This document shows, piece after piece, positions 18,569-26,353 of a DNA stretch of 64,000 bases. Below the pieces are notes generated by a model, which saw only the letters and a program-made list of their open reading frames with translations, was not told where the DNA came from and searched no databases. How positions within the stretch are numbered: the first letter of the stretch is position 1; the number at the start of each line of letters is the position of its first letter. The stretch comes from an uncultured Eggerthellaceae bacterium (GTDB lineage: Bacteria > Actinomycetota > Coriobacteriia > Coriobacteriales > Eggerthellaceae): assembly GCA_947565185.1 (NCBI GenBank), contig CANODU010000004.1, positions 1 to 64,000 of the forward strand, read 5' to 3'. A program made the position numbers and the translations under genes.

Positions 18569-19525
18569 ATGGCCATTTGCTATGAACTGGAAGAGCTGCA
18601 GCTGAAGCCCGTGGAAGACCATATGTCCAGCCTCATCCAAGTGAATGAGAGCGAGGCTGAGCGAAGCACGGCGCCCGTCGTGGCCGTGGTCACCAAGCAG
18701 GAGTTTCAAGATCTTGGTCTTGAGAACCCGAACGCTCATGAATCCTTGGCAGAGCTGGCGGCTTCGGACAGCAACTACGTGGACATCTACCCCTCATACA
18801 TCGTGGGATCGCTGGCGGTGCCCAGCAAGACCAGCTTGACCGAGCCGCCGCTTCTGTTCGCGTTCTACATGGATGAGCATATGCTTGTCTTCGTGGACGA
18901 TGACCATACGGCCGAAACGGTGCTCAAGCACGTCATCAACATCGGCGTGCTGTCAGACACCACCACCGGACACTGCCTGTACGTCTTCTTCAAGGAGCTC
19001 TTGGTGGATGACCTCACGTTCCTGGCTGATTTCGAAGACCGGATGGAATCCATCGAAGAGCACATGCTGGGCTCCCATGCAGCCGTGCAGTCGAATGCCA
19101 TCATGGAGTATCGGCGCCAGTCCATGCGCTTCGGCGTGTACTACCAAGAGATAGCCACCATGGCCAGCATCCTGTCCGACAACGAGAACAAGCTGATGAA
19201 CGCGCAGGCTTCGCGTGCCTTCGACCATATCGAGAACCTGGCAGACCGCTTGGCGCGCAGGGCTGAGACGCTCAAGGAATACAGCTTGCAACTGCATGAG
19301 CTGCAGCAGACCCGCATCGACTTGAAGCAGAACTCCATCATGCAGATCTTCACCATCGTGACGGTCCTCTTCGCGCCGCTCACCTTGATAACCGGATGGT
19401 TCGGCATGAATCTGTCGGTCATCCCTGGGCTTGACTGGCCCTTCATGTGGATCACCTTGATCCTTGCCGCCGTCGTCTGCACAGCCGCGCTCTTGGCTCT
19501 CTTCAAATGGAAGAAGTGGCTGTAA
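18569..19525 (+). CDS. corA: CorA-family magnesium transporter
   Basis: A 318-aa pentameric Mg2+ (or Co2+) channel of the inner membrane. The start at 18569 is chosen because the body begins 'MAICYELEELQLKP' and AGAGGAAG lies just upstream; the open frame reaches 18359 inside the YhgE gene. Seen: a long soluble N-terminal domain, the stalk helix with 'FEDRMESIEEHM', and two C-terminal membrane helices separated by the 'GMN' signature ('GWFGMNLSVIPG', about residues 277-288), ending in the basic 'KWKKWL'. Monocistronic; it faces a histidine kinase convergently across repeat region IV. Confidence 0.93.
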   Translation: MAICYELEELQLKPVEDHMSSLIQVNESEAERSTAPVVAVVTKQEFQDLGLENPNAHESLAELAASDSNYVDIYPSYIVGSLAVPSKTSLTEPPLLFAFYMDEHMLVFVDDDHTAETVLKHVINIGVLSDTTTGHCLYVFFKELLVDDLTFLADFEDRMESIEEHMLGSHAAVQSNAIMEYRRQSMRFGVYYQEIATMASILSDNENKLMNAQASRAFDHIENLADRLARRAETLKEYSLQLHELQQTRIDLKQNSIMQIFTIVTVLFAPLTLITGWFGMNLSVIPGLDWPFMWITLILAAVVCTAALLALFKWKKWL

Positions 19526-19558
19526 GGCATCGTGGGGCACCGTATTGACTGACCGCTT

Positions 19559-19675
19559 CATGGGGGCACGATACGCTTATCGTCCGCTGGTTGCTCTCAT
19601 GGGGGCATGGTACGCTTATCGTCCGCTGGTTGCTCTCATGGGGGCATGGTACGCTCATCGCCTCGACGCGTCGTC
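19559..19675. repeat. 39-bp tandem direct repeat
   Basis: The unit starting CATGGGGGCA begins at 19559, 19598 and 19637, giving a period of exactly 39 bp. The first two units are nearly identical; the third diverges after about 22 bp, where it becomes the foot strand of module D. It looks like duplication of one arm of a large hairpin. Confidence 0.85.
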
Positions 19676-19886
19676 GCCTCGAACTAACTTCGGCAAACCC
19701 AGCCGAAGTGGATTTCTCGGCTCCTTTGGCTTGACCTCGGCTCAACGTACACATGCCCCCATGCGCTCCTCTGATTCATTGGTGATAGGCCGCAGATCCT
19801 GTGGCAACCCTGCTTCGCAGTGCCGGCAGTTGCCGGCACCTACAAGGGCCGCACACAGGATCTGCGGGCGCCTGGCAGGAACCTGT
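19637..19886 (-). repeat. Module D, beta type, copy D7 (reverse), with nested unit
   Basis: Foot strand CATGGGGGCATGG pairs with CATGCCCCCATG near 19750-19761. The inner hairpin CTTCGGC/GCCGAAG differs from the ACTTGCTCCG/CGGAGCAAGT stem of D4 and D5. The GATCCTG/CAGGATC stem holds the 34-nt unit, and the unit ends near GCAGGAACCTG. Confidence 0.8.
19810..19843 (-). repeat. 34-nt GTAG-headed hairpin unit nested in D7
   Basis: Begins CTGCTTCGCAG, folds as GTGCCGGC/GCCGGCAC and ends CTAC (GTAG on the minus strand). It is identical to 37906-37939 and is the reverse complement of 945-978 apart from the loop. Confidence 0.85.
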
Positions 19887-19925
19887 TGCTCTTCTGTGCT
19901 TGCTGCTTATTCCGTACAGACCTTC

Positions 19926-19950
19926 GTAGTGCAGAACTTTAGTTCTGCCC
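19926..19950 (+). repeat. Module F palindrome (GTAG head)
   Basis: GTAG-T, then GCAGAACT-TT-AGTTCTGC, then CC. The stem centre AACT/AGTT replaces ATCT/AGAT or CGCT/AGCG of other copies while remaining paired. Confidence 0.85.
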
Positions 19951-20006
19951 CGTATATGTGCTGAGAACTGATAGCCCTCTCTGAGCTGCAGCATGTAAAG
20001 GATGTG

Positions 20007-20040
20007 ATGGGTCTGCGCTTTGTGCAGACCCATTGTTTTT
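20007..20040 (+). terminator. T-module hairpin followed by TTGTTTTT
   Basis: A 10-bp stem ATGGGTCTGC/GCAGACCCAT with a 7-nt loop and a U-rich tail. It reads rightwards and could end transcription coming from corA. Confidence 0.6.
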
Positions 20041-20304
20041 ATCCGTGCCGCCAGTTGGCGGCACCCACGAGAATCTGTGTCAGATTGTTGTGGGTACTGG
20101 CAACTGCCAGCACATTTGAAAACGGTGCCCTTTGCATGGACATGCAAAGGGCATGACACACATCCTGTGAAGGCTTTGGTTGGATGAGCGAAGCGAATCC
20201 AACCTTTTGCGCAGTGCTTGCACTGCGCTGTTGGTTTGTGCGGCGAAATTGCCTTTCAGATCAGATGACCTCCTGCGCCGCATCATTTTCCAGGCAGCAA
20301 CAGA

Positions 20305-20371
20305 GCGTATCAAGGGGACGGAGGAGTGAGATGTCCTACGGACATCTCACTCCTCCGTCCCCTTGATACGC
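20305..20371. repeat. Module A hairpin, copy A2
   Basis: Perfect 32-bp arms (20305-20336 and 20340-20371) with loop TAC. The arm foot is GCGTATCAAGGGG. It takes the place that the T hairpin has after the other E module, and ends 25 nt from the histidine kinase stop. Confidence 0.9.
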
Positions 20372-20395
20372 GGCCAGGTGGCGGCATCTACAGGA

Positions 20396-22354
20396 TCAGG
20401 AGAGGTATTCCTTCAAGGTGCCCATGAGCGACTGCACGTCCAGCGGCTTGGTGATGCGACCCGTCATGCCCGCATCCTTCACCTTCAAGAGCGCATCGTC
20501 GAACGCATCAGCGGTCACAGCCAAGATGGGTATGCTGCGCGTATCCGAGCGATCCATGCTCCGGATGATGCGCGCTGCCTCGTCACCATTCATCCTGGGC
20601 ATGCGCATGTCCAACATGACCACGTCGAAATGTCCTGGTTCCGCCGTTTTCAAGGTGTTGACCGCTTCGTCGCCGTCGCGAACGCCTTCGACAGCGAATC
20701 CATAGCGCTCCAACGTTCGCATGAGCACTTCGCGCGAAAGCTCGTCATCGTCAGCGATGAGCGCACGGCATCCTGAGAAATCGCATGCTTCCATCATGCT
20801 GGGCAGATCCGGTCGGCGCATGCTTTGAGCAGATGGCCTCATATCCTGAGGCAGATGCTCATCATCCAACTCCAGCGGGATGGATATGGTGAACGTGCTG
20901 CCCTGCCCCACCGCGCTCTTCACGGTGATGGTGCCGCCCATGAGATCGACCAGGCTCTTCGTGATGGTCATGCCCAAACCTGTCCCTTCGGTCTGCGCGA
21001 CGAAGGGCGAAGAGCTGCGCTCGAATGGTTCGAAGATGCGCTCCAAGAAGTCTTCCGACATGCCGCAGCCCGTGTCTTCGATGGTGAACACGAAGGCACC
21101 GAAGCCCTTCGCAGCGCGCATGCGCTCTTCTATGGTGAAGGTGACGCGCCCGTCATCAGGGGTGAACTTGAATGCGTTGCCGATCACATTCATCAGCACC
21201 TGCGAAAGGCGCATCTTGTCAGCCACCACCTCGTCATGGCGCACGCCTGTGGTGTCCACGACGAATTCCAGCCCGCGCTTGACGGCCTGATCAGAGAACA
21301 TGGAGGCTACCTCTTGCGAGAGCCGCCCGATGGACATGGGCCGACACGTGATAGCCAGCTTGCCGCTTTGGATGCGACTGGCGTCCAAGATCTCATTCAC
21401 CAGCTCCAGCAGATGGTCGCACGAGACGAGGATCTTCTCCAAGCATTCGCGCACGCACGCGCTGTCCTCCAAGCATTCCAACGCCAGTCCCGCAAAGCCG
21501 GAGATGGCATTCATGGGCGTGCGGAAATCGTGGGAGATGTTCGCCAGGAACGTGTCCTTCGCCTTGCTCCCCTGTTCCGCCAGATCCAAAGCCGTTTCCA
21601 GCGCCTTCTTCTGCTGCTGCAGCAACGTCATGCGCTGCTTGCTCTTCTCCTCGACCTCATGCAGGCGCGTGATGTCTTCGATGAGCCCGAAGGCGAAGCG
21701 GTCGGTGGCGCCCATATGGCCCAAGCTGATGCGCATCCAACGACCATCTGCCAGCTCTCCCACGAAGAGCAGGCTGTTCAGCTCTCCGGTGCGGAAGGCC
21801 TTCATGCGCGTGCGGAGCTCATCTTCGTCGCCCCTGACGAACAGATGCTGCATGAATTCGACGAAGCTGATGTATTCGGTCTGCAAGCCCGTGATCTCGC
21901 ACGCGGGTTTGGTCATCATGACCAAGAGCGATCGCAGATCGTAGAAGAAGATGCCCGCTTGGGCATTCAAAAGCGACGTGTGCGCTTGGCTGACCCATTG
22001 GGTGACGCACTGCACGAAGAAGCCGCAGCACTCTTCTGCTACCGGAAAGACCGAGACGTGCAGGAATTCGGATATGAGCGTGGAGACCGCTTCGAATTCG
22101 CACGCCACGCCCTCGATGGCTGCTGCCATGAAATAGTCCAGCCATGCGCTATCATCGTTGGGCCACAGCTCAGAGATGTCCCTGTTGCGCAGCTCATCCA
22201 CCGTGGTGCCCGTCAGCTGGGCCATGGCAGGATTCAGGTACTCATACGTGACGTTCAAAGGCGCACCGGTGGCATCGGTATGCACATGCGCGATCCCGAA
22301 AGGCTGACTGCTTTGATCGAAAATCTGAGAGCAAACGGAAAGGATCTTTTCCAT
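20396..22354 (-). CDS. Hybrid sensor histidine kinase with receiver domain
   Basis: A 652-aa cytoplasmic-looking two-component hybrid. Seen: a PAS-like domain about 15-105 ('YEYLNPAMAQLTG'), a second divergent PAS-like region 120-228, a coiled linker 230-265, HisKA with phospho-His275 in 'NISHDFRTPMNAISG', the ATPase N-box Asn393 ('NVIGNAFKFTP'), G boxes 'EDTGCGMSE' and 'GTGLGMTIT', then a REC domain 525-650 with acidic pair 'ADDDE', phospho-acceptor Asp582 ('VMLDMRMPRMNG') and Lys636. No membrane helix is obvious, so it probably senses an internal signal. No partner regulator or HPt gene is adjacent. It is divergent from the phosphotransferase gene. Confidence 0.93.
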   Translation of the reverse strand: MEKILSVCSQIFDQSSQPFGIAHVHTDATGAPLNVTYEYLNPAMAQLTGTTVDELRNRDISELWPNDDSAWLDYFMAAAIEGVACEFEAVSTLISEFLHVSVFPVAEECCGFFVQCVTQWVSQAHTSLLNAQAGIFFYDLRSLLVMMTKPACEITGLQTEYISFVEFMQHLFVRGDEDELRTRMKAFRTGELNSLLFVGELADGRWMRISLGHMGATDRFAFGLIEDITRLHEVEEKSKQRMTLLQQQKKALETALDLAEQGSKAKDTFLANISHDFRTPMNAISGFAGLALECLEDSACVRECLEKILVSCDHLLELVNEILDASRIQSGKLAITCRPMSIGRLSQEVASMFSDQAVKRGLEFVVDTTGVRHDEVVADKMRLSQVLMNVIGNAFKFTPDDGRVTFTIEERMRAAKGFGAFVFTIEDTGCGMSEDFLERIFEPFERSSSPFVAQTEGTGLGMTITKSLVDLMGGTITVKSAVGQGSTFTISIPLELDDEHLPQDMRPSAQSMRRPDLPSMMEACDFSGCRALIADDDELSREVLMRTLERYGFAVEGVRDGDEAVNTLKTAEPGHFDVVMLDMRMPRMNGDEAARIIRSMDRSDTRSIPILAVTADAFDDALLKVKDAGMTGRITKPLDVQSLMGTLKEYLS

Positions 22355-22384
22355 AGGTCACCCTTAGTCTTGATGCTTCCATTT

Positions 22385-22413
22385 ACTATACCAGTTATTC
22401 TCTTGAATTTCAT
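22385..22413 (-). promoter_or_regulatory. Probable sigma-70-type promoter of the histidine kinase
   Basis: On the minus strand -10 TATAGT (22385-22390) is preceded by TG (extended -10), with ATGAAA at -35 (22408-22413) at 17-nt spacing. It sits in the AT-rich 22355-22484 divergent gap, which is clearly lower in GC than the rest of the window. Confidence 0.55.
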
Positions 22414-22484
22414 CATATATAAGCTACTAGATTATATTAATGCACCGCATTCATGGGCTGCATCATTATCTTGACTTGAGGAGC

Positions 22485-23546
22485 ATGATGACCGATTCGC
22501 TTGCGCTCTACGCTCGATGCGTCGAAGGCTATGTGCATGAGAATGCTGCCCTTCAAAGCGCTGTTGGCGCCGAAGGGGATCACACGATGCTCCTGGAGCC
22601 CTTGGGCGAGGGCGAGCACAACGTGAACTTTTCCCTCACGGTGAGCCCACGCAGCAGCACAGGCGGAGAGGCGCACGCGTTCGTCGTACGCGCGAACGTG
22701 CTGCCGCAACCTTTCCACGCCTGCCAGATACGCTACGAATACGATGCGCTCACGTCCGTGGAACCCTCCGGATGTACGCCCAAGCCCGTCTTCGTGGACA
22801 GCTCTGAGGATGCGCCCGGCAAAGGCGTGCTGGTCGAGACGTTCTGTCCGGGACGCCCATTGGACTTCGACCATCTTTCAACCGATGACCTGGCGCGCAC
22901 GGCGCGCATCATGGCGGATATCCATGCGGTAACCCCACTGAAGGGGTGTCCTTTGCATCGTCCGCAAGACCCGCTGTGTGCCCTGTATGCCGAATGCCTC
23001 GAACGCTTCGACCTCTACCGCTCATCGGCCTACGAAGATGCGAGCATCACGCGCTGGGTGGACCGCTTCTGCGCGCTCACCGAACATGCTCTTGATGCAG
23101 CAGGGCCCGCTGACGGCATTGCACACATCGTGAACACCGAGCCACTGGCTTCGCACTTCCTCCTCCCTGAGGGAGACCGTGCTGGCTTCTTCGTGGATTG
23201 GGAGCGTCCCATCTTGGGAGAAGTGGCGCAAGACCTGGCGTTCTTCTTGGCGCCTACCACCACCTTCTGGGACAGCGAATACCTCTTCCCCACAACGCAT
23301 ATCGACAGCTATCTGCGCACCTATTGGGATGCGGTGGACGACCGCTTCGAACGCGGATCCTTCGATGCCCGATTCCCCGCCTGGATGAAGGTGTCTGTCC
23401 TGCGCGCCATCGCGTGGTGCTGCAAGGCGCTCATCCGCTACGGCGGCAGCAGCGAACACCAGACATCGAAGGCGGCAGCGAAGATCCCTGTCTACTTATC
23501 TGACGACTTCCTGGAGATGATCCTTCAGGAGTGCTTCGCCGACTGA
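22485..23546 (+). CDS. APH/choline-kinase-like phosphotransferase
   Basis: A protein-kinase-fold small-molecule phosphotransferase of about 353 aa. GAGGAG at 22478-22483 favours the ATG at 22485 or 22488; the frame is open to 22440. Seen: nucleotide-binding-like 'PLGEGEHNVNFSLTV', the lysine-equivalent region 'FVVRANV' (Arg rather than Lys), catalytic-loop-like 'IAHIVNTEPLASHFLL' where the usual His-x-Asp-x-x-x-x-Asn is altered, and the metal-binding 'FFVDWERPILGEVAQDLAFFLA' segment. The substrate is unknown; choline, ethanolamine, aminoglycosides and homoserine are family options. The weakened catalytic loop leaves its activity open. It is monocistronic and convergent with the phosphatase gene. 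Confidence 0.7.
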   Translation: MMTDSLALYARCVEGYVHENAALQSAVGAEGDHTMLLEPLGEGEHNVNFSLTVSPRSSTGGEAHAFVVRANVLPQPFHACQIRYEYDALTSVEPSGCTPKPVFVDSSEDAPGKGVLVETFCPGRPLDFDHLSTDDLARTARIMADIHAVTPLKGCPLHRPQDPLCALYAECLERFDLYRSSAYEDASITRWVDRFCALTEHALDAAGPADGIAHIVNTEPLASHFLLPEGDRAGFFVDWERPILGEVAQDLAFFLAPTTTFWDSEYLFPTTHIDSYLRTYWDAVDDRFERGSFDARFPAWMKVSVLRAIAWCCKALIRYGGSSEHQTSKAAAKIPVYLSDDFLEMILQECFAD

Positions 23547-23554
23547 GGCTAAGA

Positions 23555-23676
23555 AGATGCCGCTTACGCGTCATCTACGGAAGACGTGTCGCACGATCGG
23601 AGGGTGATCCGTAGATGCGCATCCGATCTTGATGCGCATCCATGCCGGGCGAGGTGCCGCTTACGCGTCATCTACG
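23555..23676. repeat. Two module G palindromes in a short convergent gap
   Basis: AGATGCCGCTTACGCGTCAT near 23556-23575 and a second copy near 23655-23675, each followed by CTACGG (GTAG on the minus strand). Between them lies an imperfect GATGCGCATC palindrome. The second copy's CTAC (23672-23675) contains the phosphatase stop codon. Confidence 0.75.
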
Positions 23677-24505
23677 GAAGATGCGGGACGGTGCAGGAAG
23701 CACGGAACTCTTCGCGCAGGGCATCGCCGATGCCCAATGCATCGTGCACGAACGCCTCCACGTTCCCGTACCGTTCGCACACCGCTTCCCAGAACGCCTC
23801 CAGATTCTGACGCCGGGCACGATGCTCTTCCACCAGATGGGCAGCGCGTTCCTCATCCCCGTGCGCTATATGGAGGAACTTCACATACACCGCTTGCGCT
23901 TTCGCATCCCGCGCGATGTTCGTCAAAAGGTAATCATCCAGGATGTCTTGGAAGCTGGCGCCCAGCACCGTGAGCACCAGCATGGTCATGACCCCTGTGC
24001 GGTCCTTGCCGCCGCTGCAATGCTGATAGACAGGCAGCCCACATCCGGCGCGCGCTATCACCTGCGCCAGGACCTCGCGCATCTGAGCCACCGTCTTCGG
24101 ATTCGCCAGCGAACGATAGAAGTCATCGGGGTCGCACGCCACATCGCGCCCCACCTTCTGACCTGGACCCGCGCCCTTGTCGTATTCGATGCCCACCTTC
24201 TCAAGGTCATAGAAGGGGATGTGGAGTTGATCGATGCCTGCGGGCACCGCGTTGGGCTTGGCAGACACCTCCCAGCCACAGCGCAGGTCTATGACGCACT
24301 GGATGTGCAGATCCTGGAACAGGTGCTGCCTATCCGCCGACGTTGCGCCCGCAAGCGCACCGCCGCGGAAGATGATGCCCGGAGCCACCATGCGCCCGCC
24401 ATAGACGGGGATCCCGCCCAGATCGCGCACGTTCTCAACGCCCTCAAGGCTGATGATGCGCGCACTGTGCGCCTTCGCTTCCGTCCTGTCCTGAGCTTCC
24501 ATCAT
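23672..24505 (-). CDS. Tyrosine/serine (dual or lipid) protein phosphatase, Y_phosphatase3 type
   Basis: A 277-aa phosphatase with the P-loop 'VYQHCSGGKDRTGVM': nucleophile Cys163 and Arg169 of the CX5R motif, plus the Lys-Asp pair typical of the MptpB/LipA-type family. Also seen: 'ENVRDLGGIPVYGG' and 'IFRGGAL' near the N-terminus and 'VIDLRCGWEV', all family marks. No signal peptide. The start overlaps the MFS gene by up to 62 nt in another frame. The domain begins about residue 18, so a slightly later start is possible but the overlap stays. The TAG stop is formed by the GTAG of a repeat. It is the last gene of the iron ABC run. Confidence 0.9.
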   Translation of the reverse strand: MMEAQDRTEAKAHSARIISLEGVENVRDLGGIPVYGGRMVAPGIIFRGGALAGATSADRQHLFQDLHIQCVIDLRCGWEVSAKPNAVPAGIDQLHIPFYDLEKVGIEYDKGAGPGQKVGRDVACDPDDFYRSLANPKTVAQMREVLAQVIARAGCGLPVYQHCSGGKDRTGVMTMLVLTVLGASFQDILDDYLLTNIARDAKAQAVYVKFLHIAHGDEERAAHLVEEHRARRQNLEAFWEAVCERYGNVEAFVHDALGIGDALREEFRASCTVPHLP

Positions 24506-25709
24506 GAGCGGGAGTATAGCACCTGTCCGCTATTCGACCTGCACGACTATGCCGCTTCTCGATGACGAGCGTCCCCACGGCGAAAGCGAGTCCCACGCCG
24601 GCGATGAGCACCATGATCCAGACCACGGGCACCAATCCCACGGCGTCACCGAAGACGCCCAACAAGGGAGAGACCACGCCACCCACGCAAACGGCCACGC
24701 CGAACGAAAGGCCTGACGCCATCCCCAGATGCGCGGGCAGATATGACTGGCTCAGGGCCACAGCCGCCGGGTTGAAGAGGTTCACGCACACCGCCAGCAC
24801 CATGACGATGACCACGCACACCCAGATGCTTCCGCTGGTCACGAAGATGGCCAACGATGCTGTCATCAGCGCGAAGCAGAGCACCATGAGACGTGGCGTG
24901 GGAATGCGATGCGCCGCAAAGCCAGAGAGCGCAGTGGCGAAGGCGCCGGCGATGGAGAAGACGGTGATCAGAAGCGTCGCTGCATCCTCTGAGGTGCCGA
25001 AGACGGTCACCAAGAAGAGCGGGAAGAAGCTGGTCACCCCGTAGAACACGATGGAACGCACTGAAAGCGAGCCCAACACCACAGCGAAGGCGCCCCATCG
25101 GTCGTGCACCACCTCGCTGGCTTGCGCTTCTTGCTGGCGCACGCCGAACGCGCGAAAGCGCCTGTTGAACGCCAGGAGCAAGAGCGCATAGGGAATGCAG
25201 ATGGCCAGGTATACCAACGTGCCCGCCAGCCCGAACGCCGTAATGGCAGCCACGCTGATGATGGGACCCAGGCAGAATCCGATCTGACCTCCCACGGAGA
25301 ACACCGACATGCTGACGGCCTTGTCATCCCCGCCCGTCAGGTTCGCCAGGCGCGCCCCTTCCGGGTGCAACATGGCGTTGCCGATGCCGGACAGCATGGC
25401 CGCAGCCACCACCAAGAAAAATGCATCCAGCACGCCCACGAGCGCGATGCCGAGTCCTGCCAAGAAGACGCCCACAGCCATGAGCCACGGACGCGCCTTC
25501 GCGTCGCCTAACCAGCCGAAGAGCGGCTGGATGACAGCGGAAGCGCTGTTCGACGCCAAGACCAACGTGGTGATCTCAGCATAGGAATAGCCTGATTGGA
25601 TAGCCAAGAACGGCAGTACGGAAGCCAAACCGCCCTGCGCAGCGTCCACGCAGATGTGGCCGCCCATCAAAAGATAGGGAAGCCGGTTCGGAAGGCGTCG
25701 TCGTGCCAT
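24444..25709 (-). CDS. MFS transporter, fosmidomycin-resistance (Fsr)-like
   Basis: A 421-aa 12-helix major facilitator. Seen: N-terminal 'GGHICVDAAQGGLASVLPFL', the cytoplasmic loop-2 equivalent 'PLFGWLGDAKARPW', 'SGIGNAMLHPEGARLAN', typical of the fosmidomycin-resistance group, and a long central loop 185-210. Substrate unknown; drug or siderophore efflux is possible given its place behind an iron ABC importer. The last 25 residues are polar and overlap the phosphatase reading frame, so the native C-terminus may have been extended. It lies 50 nt after the methyltransferase gene. Confidence 0.85.
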   Translation of the reverse strand: MARRRLPNRLPYLLMGGHICVDAAQGGLASVLPFLAIQSGYSYAEITTLVLASNSASAVIQPLFGWLGDAKARPWLMAVGVFLAGLGIALVGVLDAFFLVVAAAMLSGIGNAMLHPEGARLANLTGGDDKAVSMSVFSVGGQIGFCLGPIISVAAITAFGLAGTLVYLAICIPYALLLLAFNRRFRAFGVRQQEAQASEVVHDRWGAFAVVLGSLSVRSIVFYGVTSFFPLFLVTVFGTSEDAATLLITVFSIAGAFATALSGFAAHRIPTPRLMVLCFALMTASLAIFVTSGSIWVCVVIVMVLAVCVNLFNPAAVALSQSYLPAHLGMASGLSFGVAVCVGGVVSPLLGVFGDAVGLVPVVWIMVLIAGVGLAFAVGTLVIEKRHSRAGRIADRCYTPAHDGSSGQDGSEGAQCAHHQP

Positions 25710-25759
25710 GGATGCGTTCTCTCCTCTCTTCTGCGCACTTGCTTGGCCGCCCTGCGGCG

Positions 25760-26353
25760 TCAGAAGAGCGAACCGCAGAAGGCGAAGAAGCGCGGAGCGT
25801 CCACGATACCATCAATAGAGAATCGACTGCGCCACACATGGCTCTCCTCATCGGCCGGCCCTAAGGGCAGGCTCACACCTGCTGCCTGAGCTTCGTGGTG
25901 CGCATTGATGTGCTGCCTGCCGGTAGAATGAGCCACCACGAATCGGCCACCGGGCACGAGCGCAGCCGCGCACGCGCGCACGAGCGCTGGCCTGTCCATG
26001 AGATGGGGATAGGCGTTGTAGATGACCACGCTGTCGAAGGGCTCTTCGAAGCTCATGTGCGCCGCATCCCCCACAGCGAAGCTCACGCGCTCCTCTGCTG
26101 CCCAGCGCTCTTGCGCCAGGCTCACCATGCGCGACGACACGTCCACGCCCAACACGAAAGCGACATCCAGCTGGAGATATGTGCTCATCATGACGCCAAG
26201 GCCGCATCCTATATCTAACACACGCGCGCCCGGTCCAACCCCTGCCAAAGCGGCCACCGCTGGCTGCAGCGGACTTGCCGTGGATGCCTCCATCTGCAGC
26301 CATCCATCAGCCCGCGCATCGAAATAGGCCGCAACGCTCTGCTCATGCTCCAT
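25760..26353 (-). CDS. Class I SAM-dependent methyltransferase
   Basis: A 197-aa Rossmann-fold methyltransferase. Start at 26353 (MEHEQSVAAYFDARADGW) is chosen because it overlaps the stop of the ABC ATPase and GAAGGG lies 7 nt upstream; the open frame begins at 26401. Seen: motif I 'VLDIGCGLGVMMSTYL', motif II 'VLGVDVSSRMV', 'VGDAAHMSFEEPFDSVVIYNAYPH' spanning motifs post-I and II, and motif III-like 'LVPGGRFVVAHS'. The substrate is unknown. The tie to a FecCD-type importer suggests a role with the imported ligand (for example a corrinoid, siderophore or metal chelate), but this is inference. Confidence 0.85.
   Translation of the reverse strand: MEHEQSVAAYFDARADGWLQMEASTASPLQPAVAALAGVGPGARVLDIGCGLGVMMSTYLQLDVAFVLGVDVSSRMVSLAQERWAAEERVSFAVGDAAHMSFEEPFDSVVIYNAYPHLMDRPALVRACAAALVPGGRFVVAHSTGRQHINAHHEAQAAGVSLPLGPADEESHVWRSRFSIDGIVDAPRFFAFCGSLF

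Larger units (their letters stand above)
19526..20304. repeat. Intergenic hairpin chain, region IV (tandem 39-bp repeat, D, F, T, B, E)
   Basis: No gene is supported. A 39-bp tandem repeat (19559-19636, then a partial third unit) leads into reverse module D (19637-19886) carrying the 34-nt nested unit at 19810-19843. Then come F 19926-19950, T 20007-20040, a B palindrome near 20046-20065, and a second E module (about 20070-20303) with the same stem order as 13208-13440 but different loop bases. The small ORFs here are translations of repeat DNA. The chain lies between the convergent corA and histidine kinase genes. Confidence 0.85.

Noticed and set aside
20825-22474. 549-aa plus-strand ORF opposite the histidine kinase
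   Set aside because: No family features; the opposite strand has complete H, N, G and REC motifs.
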